DNA of 64,000 nt from Hymenobacter rubidus (lineage in GTDB: Bacteria; Bacteroidota; Bacteroidia; Cytophagales; Hymenobacteraceae): positions 144,980 to 208,979 of the forward strand of contig NZ_JAERQF010000005.1 of the NCBI RefSeq assembly GCF_016734815.1. The letters run 5' to 3'. Positions 41,682 to 50,105 of the stretch are shown piece by piece (within the stretch, counting starts at the first letter, position 1; each line of letters opens with the position of its first letter). A model generated the notes under the pieces. That model was given only the letters and a program-made list of their open reading frames with translations, was not told the DNA's origin and ran no database searches. The translations under genes and the position numbers were made by a program.

Positions 41682-42800
41682 TTGCGCGTCGCCCTCGTCA
41701 TCAATACTAGCTGGAATATTTGGAATTTCCGCGCCAGCCTCGTGCGGGCCCTGCAGGCGGCCGGCCACGAAGTGCTGGCCATCGCCCCGCCCGATGATTA
41801 TTCCGCCCGCCTCGAAACCGAGCTGGGGTGCCGCTTCGTGCCCATTCTGATGGAAAACAAGGGTACCAACCCGGTGAAAGACGCGGCCCTCACCCGCCGC
41901 TTCTACCAGATTTACCGGCGCGAGCGGCCCGATGTGGTGCTGCACTACACCATCAAGCCCAACATCTACGGCAGCATCGCGGCCAAGCTGGCGGGCATTC
42001 CCAGCATCAACAACGTGAGCGGGCTGGGCACGGTGTTCATCATCAAAAACTTCGTGAGCAAGGTGGCGCTGGGCCTCTACCGCTTCGCCTTCCGGTTTCC
42101 GCACAAAGTGTTTTTCCAGAACGGCGACGACCGGCAGCTCTTCCTCGATAACGGCCTTGTGCGCAAGCAAATCACCGGCCTGCTGCCCGGTTCCGGCGTC
42201 GATACGCGCCGGTTTCGGCCCGCGCCGGCCTTTGTTCGCCAAACACCGTTTGTGTTCTTGATGGTGGCGCGGGTGCTGTACGAAAAAGGCGTGGTGGAAT
42301 ACTTTGAGGCCGCCAAAATCATTCGCTCGGTGGTGCCCGGCACGCGCATCCAACTGCTCGGCGGGCTCGACGAGGCCGGCGGCGTGGGCGTGCCCCGCGC
42401 CACCTTCGAAGAATGGCTCAAAGCCGGCGACATCGAGTACCTGGGCCGCTCCGACGATGTGGCCGCCCACCTGCACCGCGCCGACTGCGTGGTGCTGCCC
42501 AGCTACCGCGAAGGCACCCCCAAAACCCTGCTCGAAGCCGCTGCCGTGGGCAAACCGCTCGTCACGACCGACGTGCCCGGCTGCCGCGAAACCGTGCAGG
42601 ACGGCGTCAATGGCTACCTCTGCCAGGTGCGCAACGGCGCCGACCTGGCCGCCAAAATGCTCCAAGTGCTGCAGCTGTCCGAGGCCGACCTGGAGCGCAT
42701 GGGTAAAGCCAGCCGCTACCTGGCCGAAACCAAATTCGACGAGCGGCTCGTGCTGGAGCAGTATCTGGCCGCCGTGGCCGAAGTGCAGCCCAAACGCTGA
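41682..42800 (+). CDS. GT4 family glycosyltransferase
   Basis: 372 residues from TTG 41682, giving (M)RVALVINTSWNIWNFR, a normal family start; no ATG is available. An earlier TTG at 41640 overlaps a near-consensus -7 box (GACCTTTG 41635-41642), which argues against it. GT-B fold: N-terminal acceptor domain with YTIKPNIYGSIAAKLAG and NNVSGLGTVF, then GSGVDTRRFRP, MVARVLYEKGVVEYFEAA, and the donor-binding EGTPKTLLEAAAVGKPLVTTD with CRETVQDGVNGYL. Resembles galactosyl/N-acetylgalactosaminyl transferases used in O-antigen or exopolysaccharide synthesis. RmlC follows 57 bp later. Confidence 0.88.
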   Translation: MRVALVINTSWNIWNFRASLVRALQAAGHEVLAIAPPDDYSARLETELGCRFVPILMENKGTNPVKDAALTRRFYQIYRRERPDVVLHYTIKPNIYGSIAAKLAGIPSINNVSGLGTVFIIKNFVSKVALGLYRFAFRFPHKVFFQNGDDRQLFLDNGLVRKQITGLLPGSGVDTRRFRPAPAFVRQTPFVFLMVARVLYEKGVVEYFEAAKIIRSVVPGTRIQLLGGLDEAGGVGVPRATFEEWLKAGDIEYLGRSDDVAAHLHRADCVVLPSYREGTPKTLLEAAAVGKPLVTTDVPGCRETVQDGVNGYLCQVRNGADLAAKMLQVLQLSEADLERMGKASRYLAETKFDERLVLEQYLAAVAEVQPKR

Positions 42801-42842
42801 TTTCCCTTACCGGTGGGCTAGGGGATACCCCGGCGCCGATAC

Positions 42843-42850
42843 TACCTTTG
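42843..42850 (+). promoter_or_regulatory. rmlC promoter -7 box
   Basis: TACCTTTG (TAnnTTTG) ends 7 nt before the rmlC ATG, so transcription would begin at or next to the start codon: a leaderless or near-leaderless message. Confidence 0.5.
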
Positions 42851-42856
42851 TGACCG

Positions 42857-43405
42857 ATGCAAGTACAGACCCATGCCCTGCCGGGCCTTCTCGAATTTAT
42901 CCCTCGTCTCTTTGGTGACCCGCGGGGCGTATTCTACGAAACCTACAGCGCCCGCGTGATGCAGGGACTGGGCCTGCCCGCCGATATTGATTGGGTGCAG
43001 GACAACCAGTCAAAATCGCAGCCGGGGGTGTTGCGGGGCCTGCATTTCCAGCTCCCGCCCCACGCGCAGGCCAAACTGGTGCGGGTGGCCCAGGGCCGCG
43101 TGCTTGACGTGGTGGTGGATATTCGCCGCGACTCGCCTACCTACGGCCAACACGCGACAGTGGAGCTAAGCGCCGAAAAAGGCAACATTTTGTTTGTGCC
43201 CGTCGGCTTCGCGCACGGCTTTGTGGCCTTGGAAGAGGACACGCTGTTTCTCTACAAGTGTTCTAATTACTACGCCCCTTCCGCCGAAGGCGGCCTAATG
43301 TGGAACGACCCCGCCTTGGGCATCGACTGGAACATCGAAAACCCACTGGTATCGCCTAAGGATGCCATCCTGCCCACGCTGGCTAATTTAAATAGCCCGT
43401 TTTAG
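42857..43405 (+). CDS. rfbC: dTDP-4-dehydrorhamnose 3,5-epimerase
   Basis: 182 residues. Third enzyme of dTDP-L-rhamnose synthesis; cupin-fold homodimer. RGVFYETYSARVM, QDNQSKSQPGVLRGLHFQ (with the catalytic histidine in LRGLHFQ), KLVRVAQGRVLDVVVDIRR, and VPVGFAHGFVALEEDTLFLYKCSNYY with the active-site tyrosine are intact. Length is normal. rfbA, rfbB and rfbD are not in the window. It lies directly behind a glycosyltransferase, so both may serve one cell-surface glycan. Ends 9 bp from the converging murF. Confidence 0.95.
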   Translation: MQVQTHALPGLLEFIPRLFGDPRGVFYETYSARVMQGLGLPADIDWVQDNQSKSQPGVLRGLHFQLPPHAQAKLVRVAQGRVLDVVVDIRRDSPTYGQHATVELSAEKGNILFVPVGFAHGFVALEEDTLFLYKCSNYYAPSAEGGLMWNDPALGIDWNIENPLVSPKDAILPTLANLNSPF

Positions 43406-43414
43406 GCCATTAAA

Positions 43415-44719
43415 TCACAGCAGCTCCACCAACGTTTCCAGGGCCATGCCGCGGCTGCCTTTTATCAGGATTTGCTGGCCGCGCATGGGGTGCCGACGTA
43501 GCCAGTCGGCGGCGTCGGCTTTGGTGGGGAAGTGCCACAGCTGGCCTGCGGCTTGCGCAGCCGTTGCCATTTCTGGCCCAATGAGCAGCACAGCGGGCAG
43601 GTTCAGCTCAGCGAGCAGGTGGCCCAGTTGGCGGTGTTCGGCAGCGCTTTCTTCTCCCAGCTCAAACATATCGCCGAGGATGACCAGCTTGGTTTGGCCG
43701 GCGTCTACCGGGCGGGCGGCGAAGCTGCGCAGCGCTGCGGCCATGCTGCTGGGGTTGGCGTTGTAGGCATCGAGCACCAGTTCGTTGCCGACGGCGGTGC
43801 GCACCAGTTGCGAGCGGTTGTTTTGAGGATTGTAGCTGGCCAGGGCGGTTGCCACTTTGGTGGTCGAGATGCCGAAGTGTCGGCCCACGGCGGCGGCGGC
43901 GGCCAGGTTCGGAAAATTATAGTCGCCGGTGAGCTGGGCCGCCACGTCGGTGCCATCGGCCAGACGCAGGACCACGGCCGGGGCCGCCGACAGCAGGGTG
44001 GCCGGGTAGGTGTCCATCAGGCGCGGGTAGCTGACGGTGACGGGCACCTGGGCCGCCAGGCTGGGCAGGCGGGCATCCAAGGTATTGACGAAGGCCGTGC
44101 CGCCGGTGCGGGTCAGGTAGTCGAACAGCTCGCCTTTGCCCAGGGCCACGCCTTCGGCCCCGCCGAACCCTTCGAGGTGGGCCTTGCCGATGTTGGTGAT
44201 GAGGCCGTGGGTGGGCTGCGCAATGCCGCAGAGCTCCGCAATTTCGCCCCGGTGGTTGGCGCCCATCTCAATCACCGCAAAGTCGTGCTCGCCCGCCCGC
44301 AGGCGCAGCAGGGTGAGCGGCACCCCGATGTGGTTGTTTAAATTGCCGATGGTGGCCAGCACCCGAAATTGCTGGGCCAGCACCGCCGTGAGCAGTTCCT
44401 TGGTAGTGGTTTTGCCGTTGGAGCCCGTTATGGCCAGCACGGGGATGCGAAATTGCTGGCGGTGGTGCCGGGCCAGTTCCTGCAAGGCCGCCAGCGGGTC
44501 GGGCACGAAAGTGTAGCGGGCCGGGTCGGAGGCGGCCAGCACCACGTCGTCGACCACGGCATGGCGGGCGCCTTTTTCCAGCGCTTGGGCGGCAAAGGCC
44601 GCGCCGCGGAAGCTGGGCCCGTTCAGGGCGAAGAAGAGGGTGCCCGGCTGCGGCTGGCGCGAGTCGGTGCTGACGAGGCCACTGGCGGCCAGATACTGGG
44701 AATAGAGCGGCGTGGACAT
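43415..44719 (-). CDS. murF: UDP-N-acetylmuramoyl-tripeptide--D-alanyl-D-alanine ligase
   Basis: 434 residues from ATG 44719. Adds D-Ala-D-Ala to the UDP-MurNAc tripeptide in peptidoglycan synthesis. Mur ligase order: N-terminal VSTDSRQPQPGTLFFALNGP, P-loop ITGSNGKTTTKELL, IGNLNNHIGVPLTLL, FAVIEMGANHRGEIAEL, GLITNIGKAHLEGFGG, and the C-terminal LVLDAYNANPSSMAAAL, ILGDMFELGEESAAEHRQLG. A -7-like box (CACCTTTG, minus strand, 44753-44760) with a TTG about 20 nt further up precedes it. Unlike many bacteria, it is not in a mur/dcw cluster. Confidence 0.95.
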   Translation of the reverse strand: MSTPLYSQYLAASGLVSTDSRQPQPGTLFFALNGPSFRGAAFAAQALEKGARHAVVDDVVLAASDPARYTFVPDPLAALQELARHHRQQFRIPVLAITGSNGKTTTKELLTAVLAQQFRVLATIGNLNNHIGVPLTLLRLRAGEHDFAVIEMGANHRGEIAELCGIAQPTHGLITNIGKAHLEGFGGAEGVALGKGELFDYLTRTGGTAFVNTLDARLPSLAAQVPVTVSYPRLMDTYPATLLSAAPAVVLRLADGTDVAAQLTGDYNFPNLAAAAAVGRHFGISTTKVATALASYNPQNNRSQLVRTAVGNELVLDAYNANPSSMAAALRSFAARPVDAGQTKLVILGDMFELGEESAAEHRQLGHLLAELNLPAVLLIGPEMATAAQAAGQLWHFPTKADAADWLRRHPMRGQQILIKGSRGMALETLVELL

Positions 44720-44820
44720 GAACGGAAGTTGCCTACTGGGTGTAACTTGCTGCAAAGGTGGGCGTGATTTTTGTTACAAGCACAGCCAATGCCATTTCGT
44801 CTTTCACTTGCTGCTCTTCT

Positions 44821-47142
44821 ATGCTACGTTCTTACATGCTGCTGCTGGCGTTGCTGGCTTTTTCGGTTGCCGCGCGCGCGCAAGGTGTATTTGGGTTTGA
44901 ATACCGGGAAACCGCCAAAGTGGTGCAGGGCACCGATACCCTGCGCAATGCCTGGGCCGGGGGCCTGAACACCCCCCAGTTCAGCGCCATCGACCTGAAC
45001 AACGACGGCCAGCAGGACCTCTTTGCCTTCGACCACGAAACCAGCCGCTGCTACACGTTCCTGAACGTGGCGGCGCCCGGCACCAGCGCCGGCCGGCGCT
45101 GGCAGTACGCCCCGCAGTACGAATCCATTTTTCCGGATAGCCTGAACAGTTGGGTGCTGCTGCGCGACTACGACTGCGACGGTCGGGCCGATATTTTTAC
45201 CTACGTCAATGGGGGCAACATTGCGGTGCTGCACAACGTGCTGGTCAATGGCAAAACCACGTTTCAGCTCACAACCAACGAACTCCGGTTTTCCGGCAAC
45301 TTCTCGGGTACGGCCAACCTCACCATTGGCGGCTACAACCTGCCGGCCATTCAGGACGTGAACGGCGACGGCCGGCTCGACATTATGTCGTACGATTTCA
45401 TCAGCTCGTCCTACATCGAGCAATACCTCAACACCAGTGCCGGGGCCTGCGGGGGCCTCAGTTTTACCCTGAACACGTCCTATTGGGGAAGCATTCAGGC
45501 GTGCAGTGGTTGCACCGACTACCGCTTCAGCGGCCAAACGGCGTGCTTTGCGGCCAAGCCCCTGCACACCGGCGGCCACAGCCTGCTGCTGGTCGACCTC
45601 GACGGCGACGGCGACCAGGACCTGCTCGATGGACGCGACAACTGCTCGGAACTTACGCGCTTGCTCAACCAGGGAACCACGGCCGCGCCTGTGCTCACGC
45701 AAGCGAGCATCACGGCCAGCTTTCCCTCGGCGGCCACCCCCGTGCAGGTGCCGGTGTTCCCGTCCGGCTATTTGTTTGATGCCAATTTCGATGGCCGCCC
45801 CGATTTGGTGGTGGCCCCCAACATGGTGAACAACAGCGCCGACCTGGTGAGCATGAGCCACCAGGTGCAGCTGTTCACCAACTCGGCGGCCAGTGGCGCT
45901 CCGGTGTATAATTACCAAGCGGCGGGCTTCCTGCAAAACGACATGATTGACGTGAGCGAGGGCGCCGCGCCCACCTTCGGCGACATCGACGGCGACGGAC
46001 TGCCCGATATGGTGATTGGCAACCACGCCGACCGCGTCAGCGGCGTGTACCGCGCCACGCTTTCGTACTACCGGAACGTGGGCACGCGCGCCCGGCCGGT
46101 ATACCGCCTCATGACCAGCGACTACCTGGGCCTGGCGTCGCTCAATCTGCTGAGCATCAAGCCTGCCCTGGTCGATTTGAACCGCGACGGTGCCCTCGAC
46201 CTGGCTTATGGCTGCTGGGACCGGGGCACCAACATCATTTACTATATTTTGAACACGGCCGCTGCGGGCCTGCCCGTGGCTTTCAACGCCGCCAACGCGG
46301 TCAATATCAAGCCGCGGGGGCCGGCCACAACCAGTACCCCCACTACCTACACGCCCACTACGGGCATCCTGCCTTATGCCATCGACGACATGCCCTGCTT
46401 CACCGATGTGGACAACGACGGCTACGTTGACCTGCTCATTGGCACCAACGAGGTGCGCGAGCCGGGCATGAGCCTTCGCTACTTCCGCAACCGGGCCCGC
46501 GGACCGCTAGACAGTGCTTTTGTGCTGACCAACAACGATTTCGGCCACATCCGCGACGAAAAAGGCGCCCGGCCGCTCAACCTGAGCGTGACCGTAGCCG
46601 ACTTCGATGGCGACGGCCAGCCGGACCTGCTCACGGCCGATGTAACCGGGCACCTGCGGTTTTTTGGCAACTACCGGGCACAGGGCAGCATTTTCTCGGA
46701 ACGCAACGACGTGATTTATAATCCGCTTAGCGGCTCGTATGAGTTTTCCCGGCTGGGCAAAGAAATCTACTCGCACTACGGCCTGGCTGCTGCCGACGTC
46801 AACAGGGATGGCGCGCCCGAGCTGTTTGTGGGCACCGAAACCGGTGGCGTGCTCAGCTACGGCACCCGCAACCGGGGCACCGTTAGCGCGGCCCGCGCCG
46901 AGGCAGCCCGGGTTCTGGCCCTGAGCATCTACCCGAACCCCGCCACGGCCACGGCCACCGTCGAAAGCGCCCAGCCCACCCGCCTCACCGTGCTCGACCT
47001 ATCCGGCCGCGTGGTGCAAACGTTGGGAACCTTTCAGCGCAGCCACGCCCTCAATCTGGCCGGCCTCGCCGCTGGGGTTTACCTGGTGCGCGCCGAGGGG
47101 GCCGATGGCGCTACCGCCGTGCAGCGCCTGCTGGTGCGCTAG
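44821..47142 (+). CDS. FG-GAP/VCBS repeat protein with T9SS sorting domain
   Basis: 773 residues from ATG 44821 (signal peptide MLLLALLAFSVAARAQ). About ten calcium-binding-like FG-GAP/VCBS units follow, e.g. DLNNDGQQDLFAFD, DYDCDGRADIFTY, DVNGDGRLDIMSYD, DLDGDGDQDLLDG, DIDGDGLPDMVIGN, DVDNDGYVDLLIG, DFDGDGQPDLLTAD, consistent with a seven-bladed or longer beta-propeller. The last 80 residues (LSIYPNPATATATVESAQP ... GVYLVRAEGADG) are a T9SS type A sorting domain. It is therefore secreted or surface-bound; no enzymatic domain is visible. Adhesion or glycan binding is the usual guess. Confidence 0.9.
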   Translation: MLRSYMLLLALLAFSVAARAQGVFGFEYRETAKVVQGTDTLRNAWAGGLNTPQFSAIDLNNDGQQDLFAFDHETSRCYTFLNVAAPGTSAGRRWQYAPQYESIFPDSLNSWVLLRDYDCDGRADIFTYVNGGNIAVLHNVLVNGKTTFQLTTNELRFSGNFSGTANLTIGGYNLPAIQDVNGDGRLDIMSYDFISSSYIEQYLNTSAGACGGLSFTLNTSYWGSIQACSGCTDYRFSGQTACFAAKPLHTGGHSLLLVDLDGDGDQDLLDGRDNCSELTRLLNQGTTAAPVLTQASITASFPSAATPVQVPVFPSGYLFDANFDGRPDLVVAPNMVNNSADLVSMSHQVQLFTNSAASGAPVYNYQAAGFLQNDMIDVSEGAAPTFGDIDGDGLPDMVIGNHADRVSGVYRATLSYYRNVGTRARPVYRLMTSDYLGLASLNLLSIKPALVDLNRDGALDLAYGCWDRGTNIIYYILNTAAAGLPVAFNAANAVNIKPRGPATTSTPTTYTPTTGILPYAIDDMPCFTDVDNDGYVDLLIGTNEVREPGMSLRYFRNRARGPLDSAFVLTNNDFGHIRDEKGARPLNLSVTVADFDGDGQPDLLTADVTGHLRFFGNYRAQGSIFSERNDVIYNPLSGSYEFSRLGKEIYSHYGLAAADVNRDGAPELFVGTETGGVLSYGTRNRGTVSAARAEAARVLALSIYPNPATATATVESAQPTRLTVLDLSGRVVQTLGTFQRSHALNLAGLAAGVYLVRAEGADGATAVQRLLVR

Positions 47143-47152
47143 TCATGAAAGA

Positions 47153-47238
47153 GTAGGGGCGGGGCCTGCCCCCGCCCATCGTTGAACATCCGACGCTGGA
47201 ATCGTTCAACGATGGGCGGGGACAGGCCCCGCCCCTAC
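47153..47238. terminator. Long palindrome serving as terminator, family R5
   Basis: GTAGGGGCGGGGCCTG then CCCATCGTTGAAC, a 15-nt centre, then GTTCAACGATGGG and its mirror. It lies between the VCBS gene and the converging nitrilase-family gene. The GTTCAACGAT core is shared with the repeat at 12311-12420. Confidence 0.75.
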
Positions 47239-47250
47239 TTCATAATGGCG

Positions 47251-48033
47251 CTAACGCTGCAGCTCAAACGCGTCGCCGTCGTTCAGCGCTGCGAATTTGG
47301 ACCGGAACTCATCCAGTTCGGCTCGGCTGAGGGTATGGGTGAAAACGCCGCCCTGGTCATGGGCTTCTACCAAATAATTGCCTTTGGCATCGAGCAGGGC
47401 CGAGTCGCCGGAGTAGCCGTGGCCCAGGCCGTCGCGGCCAATGCGGTTGACACCCAGCGCGCAGGCCACGTTTTCGATGGCGCGGGCGCGCAGCAGCGTC
47501 ATCCAGGCGGTGCGGCGCACGGCCGGCCAGTTGGCCACGTACAGCAGCAGGTCGTAGGGCTCGATGGGTTGGTTGCGGCTCCAGACGGGAAAGCGCAAGT
47601 CGTAGCACACCAGCGGGCAGATGCGCCAGCCGCGCCACTCTTCCACCAGGCGAGTCTGGCCGGGCGTGTAGGTGTGCTGCTCGCCGGCCAGCGTGAAAAG
47701 GTGGCGCTTGTTGTACTGGCTCAGGCTGCCATCGGGCCGCACCCAAAGCAGGCGGTTGTAGTACGCGCCGTTTTCTTCGATGATGACGCTCCCGGTGACT
47801 ACGGCATCGTACCGGGCCGCCTGCTCGCGCACCCAGGCCACGGTGGGCCCGGCCATGGTTTCGGCCTGGCTGGCAGCCTCCATGCTGAAGCCGGTGGTGA
47901 ACATCTCGGGCAGCACGATGAGGTCAGTCGGAGCTGTGAGTTGGGATAACTGCCCACCAATGGCGGCACGGTTGGCAGCAGCATCGTGCCAGTGCAACGC
48001 AGTTTGAACGAAAGAAACAGTGAGGTCGGACAT
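47251..48033 (-). CDS. Omega-amidase of the nitrilase superfamily (YafV/Nit2-like)
   Basis: 260 residues from ATG 48033. Catalytic triad visible: Glu43 (VLPEMF), Lys109 (YNKRHLF) and Cys143 (PLVCYDLRFP). Omega-amidases hydrolyse alpha-ketoglutaramate or alpha-ketosuccinamate, the amide by-products of glutamine or asparagine transamination. The gene upstream on the same strand encodes a methionine/glutamine-type aminotransferase, the usual partner, which strengthens the call. An R1 palindrome (about 100 nt) lies between the two, so co-transcription is uncertain. Confidence 0.9.
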   Translation of the reverse strand: MSDLTVSFVQTALHWHDAAANRAAIGGQLSQLTAPTDLIVLPEMFTTGFSMEAASQAETMAGPTVAWVREQAARYDAVVTGSVIIEENGAYYNRLLWVRPDGSLSQYNKRHLFTLAGEQHTYTPGQTRLVEEWRGWRICPLVCYDLRFPVWSRNQPIEPYDLLLYVANWPAVRRTAWMTLLRARAIENVACALGVNRIGRDGLGHGYSGDSALLDAKGNYLVEAHDQGGVFTHTLSRAELDEFRSKFAALNDGDAFELQR

Positions 48034-48057
48034 GAGAATATGGAGGAGATGTCGTTT

Positions 48058-48162
48058 CAAAGAACGTCATGCTGAGCGCAGTCGAAGCATCTCTACTGCA
48101 ATAGTAAATGAATTACCTGCGCGGTAGAGATGCTTCGACTGCGCTCAGCATGACGTTCTTTT
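48058..48162. repeat. Dispersed palindromic repeat, family R1
   Basis: AAAGAACGTCATGCTGAGCG to the left and its mirror, CGCTCAGCATGACGTTCTTT, to the right. Its right end touches the stop codon of the aminotransferase gene. Confidence 0.9.
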
Positions 48163-49313
48163 TACCGCAGCCGTTTCGCCGCCGCATCCAGCGTGGCGGC
48201 TTCCTTTGCAAAGCAGAATCGAATCAGGCCATCGTCAAATCCATCGTGGTAAAACGCTGATACTGGCACCACGGCCACGCCTTTTTCGCGGGCCAGAAAT
48301 TTAGCAAAAGCCAGGTCGGTGGCCGGCGAAAAGGCGTCGTAGCGGGCCAGCTGGAAGTAGCCGCCGGGCACGGGCAGCAAGTCCCAGCCCGCGCCGTCCA
48401 GCAGGGTGCGGAACTGGTCGCGCTTCTCCTGGTAGAAGGCGGCTAGGCCGCGGGCGTGGGCATCGGTGGCATCGGTTTCCAGCGCGTCGGCCAGGGCGTG
48501 CTGGGTGGGGGTGCTCACAGCGAAGGTGAGGAACTGGTGCACCCGCCGCACCTCGGTGGTGAGGGCAGGCGGCGCAATGCAGTACCCCACTTTCCAGCCC
48601 GTGGCGTGGTAGGTTTTGCCGAACGACGAGAGCACGAAGCTGCGCTCGCGCAGCTCGGGGTGCTGGCGGGCACTCATGCGCGGCGCCCCATCGAACACGA
48701 GGTGCTCGTACACCTCGTCGCTGAGCACGAGGGCATCGGTGCCGGCCAGCAGGCGGGCCAGCTCGTGCCAGTCCTCGGCTGTGAACACGGCCCCGCTGGG
48801 GTTGTGAGGCGTGTTCACCATCACCAGCCGGGTGCGGGGCGACACCACGCGGCGCACGGCCTCCCAGTCGGGGCGGAAGTGCGGGGCGGGCAGGCGCACG
48901 TAGCGCGGCACGCCGCCTTGCAGCCGAATGGCCGGCCCGTACAAATCATACGCCGGCTCAAACACCAGCACTTCATCGCCGGGGCGCACCACGGCGGCCA
49001 GCACCGCATACAGCGCCTCCGTGGCCCCGGCCGTGATGGTGATTTCGGTGGCCGCGTCGGGGGCGGGCGCGTCGATGTGCAGGCGGGCTACCTGAGCGGC
49101 AATGGCTTCGCGCAGCCGGGGCAGGCCCGGCATGGGTGCGTATTGGTGGTGGCCAGGCGTGAGGGCGTGGCGGGCCAGCGCCTGCAGCAGCTCTTGCGGC
49201 GGGTCGTAGTCCGGAAAGCCCTGGGCGAGGTTAATGGCGCCGGTTTGCTGGGCCAGCAGGGTCATTTGAGCAAAGATGCTGACGCCGACGTCGGGGAGCT
49301 TGGAATGAAGCAA
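48162..49313 (-). CDS. PLP-dependent methionine/glutamine aminotransferase (YbdL-like)
   Basis: 383 residues. Fold-type I aminotransferase. Visible: QTGAINLAQGFPDYDPPQEL at the N-terminus, HHQYAPMPGLPRLREAIA, PLP contacts in VNTPHNPSGAVFT and LVLSDEVYEHLVFDG, and the PLP-binding lysine in SSFGKTYHATGWKVGY (about 235). The sequence style is that of kynurenine/methionine aminotransferases acting with glutamine as donor. With the omega-amidase next door it could run transamination of 2-keto-4-methylthiobutyrate to methionine, pulled forward by hydrolysis of alpha-ketoglutaramate. That pathway is inferred from neighbours. Confidence 0.93.
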   Translation of the reverse strand: MLHSKLPDVGVSIFAQMTLLAQQTGAINLAQGFPDYDPPQELLQALARHALTPGHHQYAPMPGLPRLREAIAAQVARLHIDAPAPDAATEITITAGATEALYAVLAAVVRPGDEVLVFEPAYDLYGPAIRLQGGVPRYVRLPAPHFRPDWEAVRRVVSPRTRLVMVNTPHNPSGAVFTAEDWHELARLLAGTDALVLSDEVYEHLVFDGAPRMSARQHPELRERSFVLSSFGKTYHATGWKVGYCIAPPALTTEVRRVHQFLTFAVSTPTQHALADALETDATDAHARGLAAFYQEKRDQFRTLLDGAGWDLLPVPGGYFQLARYDAFSPATDLAFAKFLAREKGVAVVPVSAFYHDGFDDGLIRFCFAKEAATLDAAAKRLR

Positions 49314-49396
49314 AGCAGAAGCGAAAAGTACCGGGCGCCAGGTCGCCCAGAGTCGTTCGTAAAGTAAAGCGGTTTGGCAATTCGGAAGCGCTTGCC

Positions 49397-49404
49397 CAAA
49401 AATA
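49397..49404 (-). promoter_or_regulatory. -7 box before the aminotransferase gene
   Basis: TATTTTTG on the minus strand, 84 nt before the ATG at 49313. No convincing -33 box. Confidence 0.45.
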
Positions 49405-49430
49405 TAACTAGCAGGGCCACAAGTAAAGCA

Positions 49431-49618
49431 CCGTCATGCAGAGGCGGAGCCGAAGCATCTCGCTCGGGCTACCCGTCATCCTGAGCGGAGCGAAGGACCT
49501 TATCGCGCTTGGCCCAGTTAATCTACTGCAAATCGTTCATCGGTGATAAGGTCCTTCGCTCCGCTCAGGCTGACAGACGGCACAGGCTCGTGCTTTGCCT
49601 CCGCTTCTGCATGACGGT
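49431..49618. repeat. Large nested palindrome, relative of 32281-32467
   Basis: Outer arms CCGTCATGCAGAGGCGGAGC... and ...CCTCCGCTTCTGCATGACGG, inner arms GTCATCCTGAGCGGAGCG...GAAGGACCTTATC and mirror. The right outer arm is degraded. No gene in the 349-bp gap. Confidence 0.85.
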
Positions 49619-49661
49619 TATTCAACGGGCATGCTGATACCAGTCCTTGGCGACGTGCGTC

Positions 49662-50093
49662 TTACAGGTCCGGGCTGCCGATTGATAAGCGGCGCTGAAA
49701 GTGCAGCTGCAGGATGCTGTCTATCTTCTCCTGGGTGAGGGGCTTGCTCACCAGCCCGGCAATGTTGAGCTCGTCGAGGCGGGCCAGGTCGCGGGCGTCC
49801 ATGGTGGTGGTGAGCATGATGATGACCGTGGCGCTGTGTTGGGACTTGAGAAGTTTCCGGTAGGCTTCCAGGAACTGAATCCCATTCAGGCCGGGCATGT
49901 TCACGTCGAGCAGGATGAGGGCGGGCTCGTTGGGGCCCACGGTGTTCTCGATGATGTCCAGGGCCTGCTCCCCGTTCTCGGCCACAAAAATATGGTCGCT
50001 GACGTTCAGGCTTTTGAGCAGCAGCTCGTTGAGGAAGTTATTGGTTGAATCATCGTCTACCAGCAAGATGCTGGATAATTGTTCCATGAGCAT
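49662..50093 (-). CDS. Single-domain response regulator (CheY-like)
   Basis: 143 residues, receiver domain only. Acidic pocket LLVDDDSTN (Asp13-15), phosphoacceptor Asp63 in LLDVNMPGLNG, then MLTTT and VSKPL with the conserved lysine. It has no output domain, so it signals by protein contact or passes phosphate onward, like Rcp1-type partners of phytochrome-like kinases. It starts 13 bp after the stop of a multi-PAS kinase and is the last gene of a three-gene unit on the minus strand. Confidence 0.93.
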   Translation of the reverse strand: MLMEQLSSILLVDDDSTNNFLNELLLKSLNVSDHIFVAENGEQALDIIENTVGPNEPALILLDVNMPGLNGIQFLEAYRKLLKSQHSATVIIMLTTTMDARDLARLDELNIAGLVSKPLTQEKIDSILQLHFQRRLSIGSPDL

Positions 50094-50105
50094 AAAATTC
50101 AGAAT

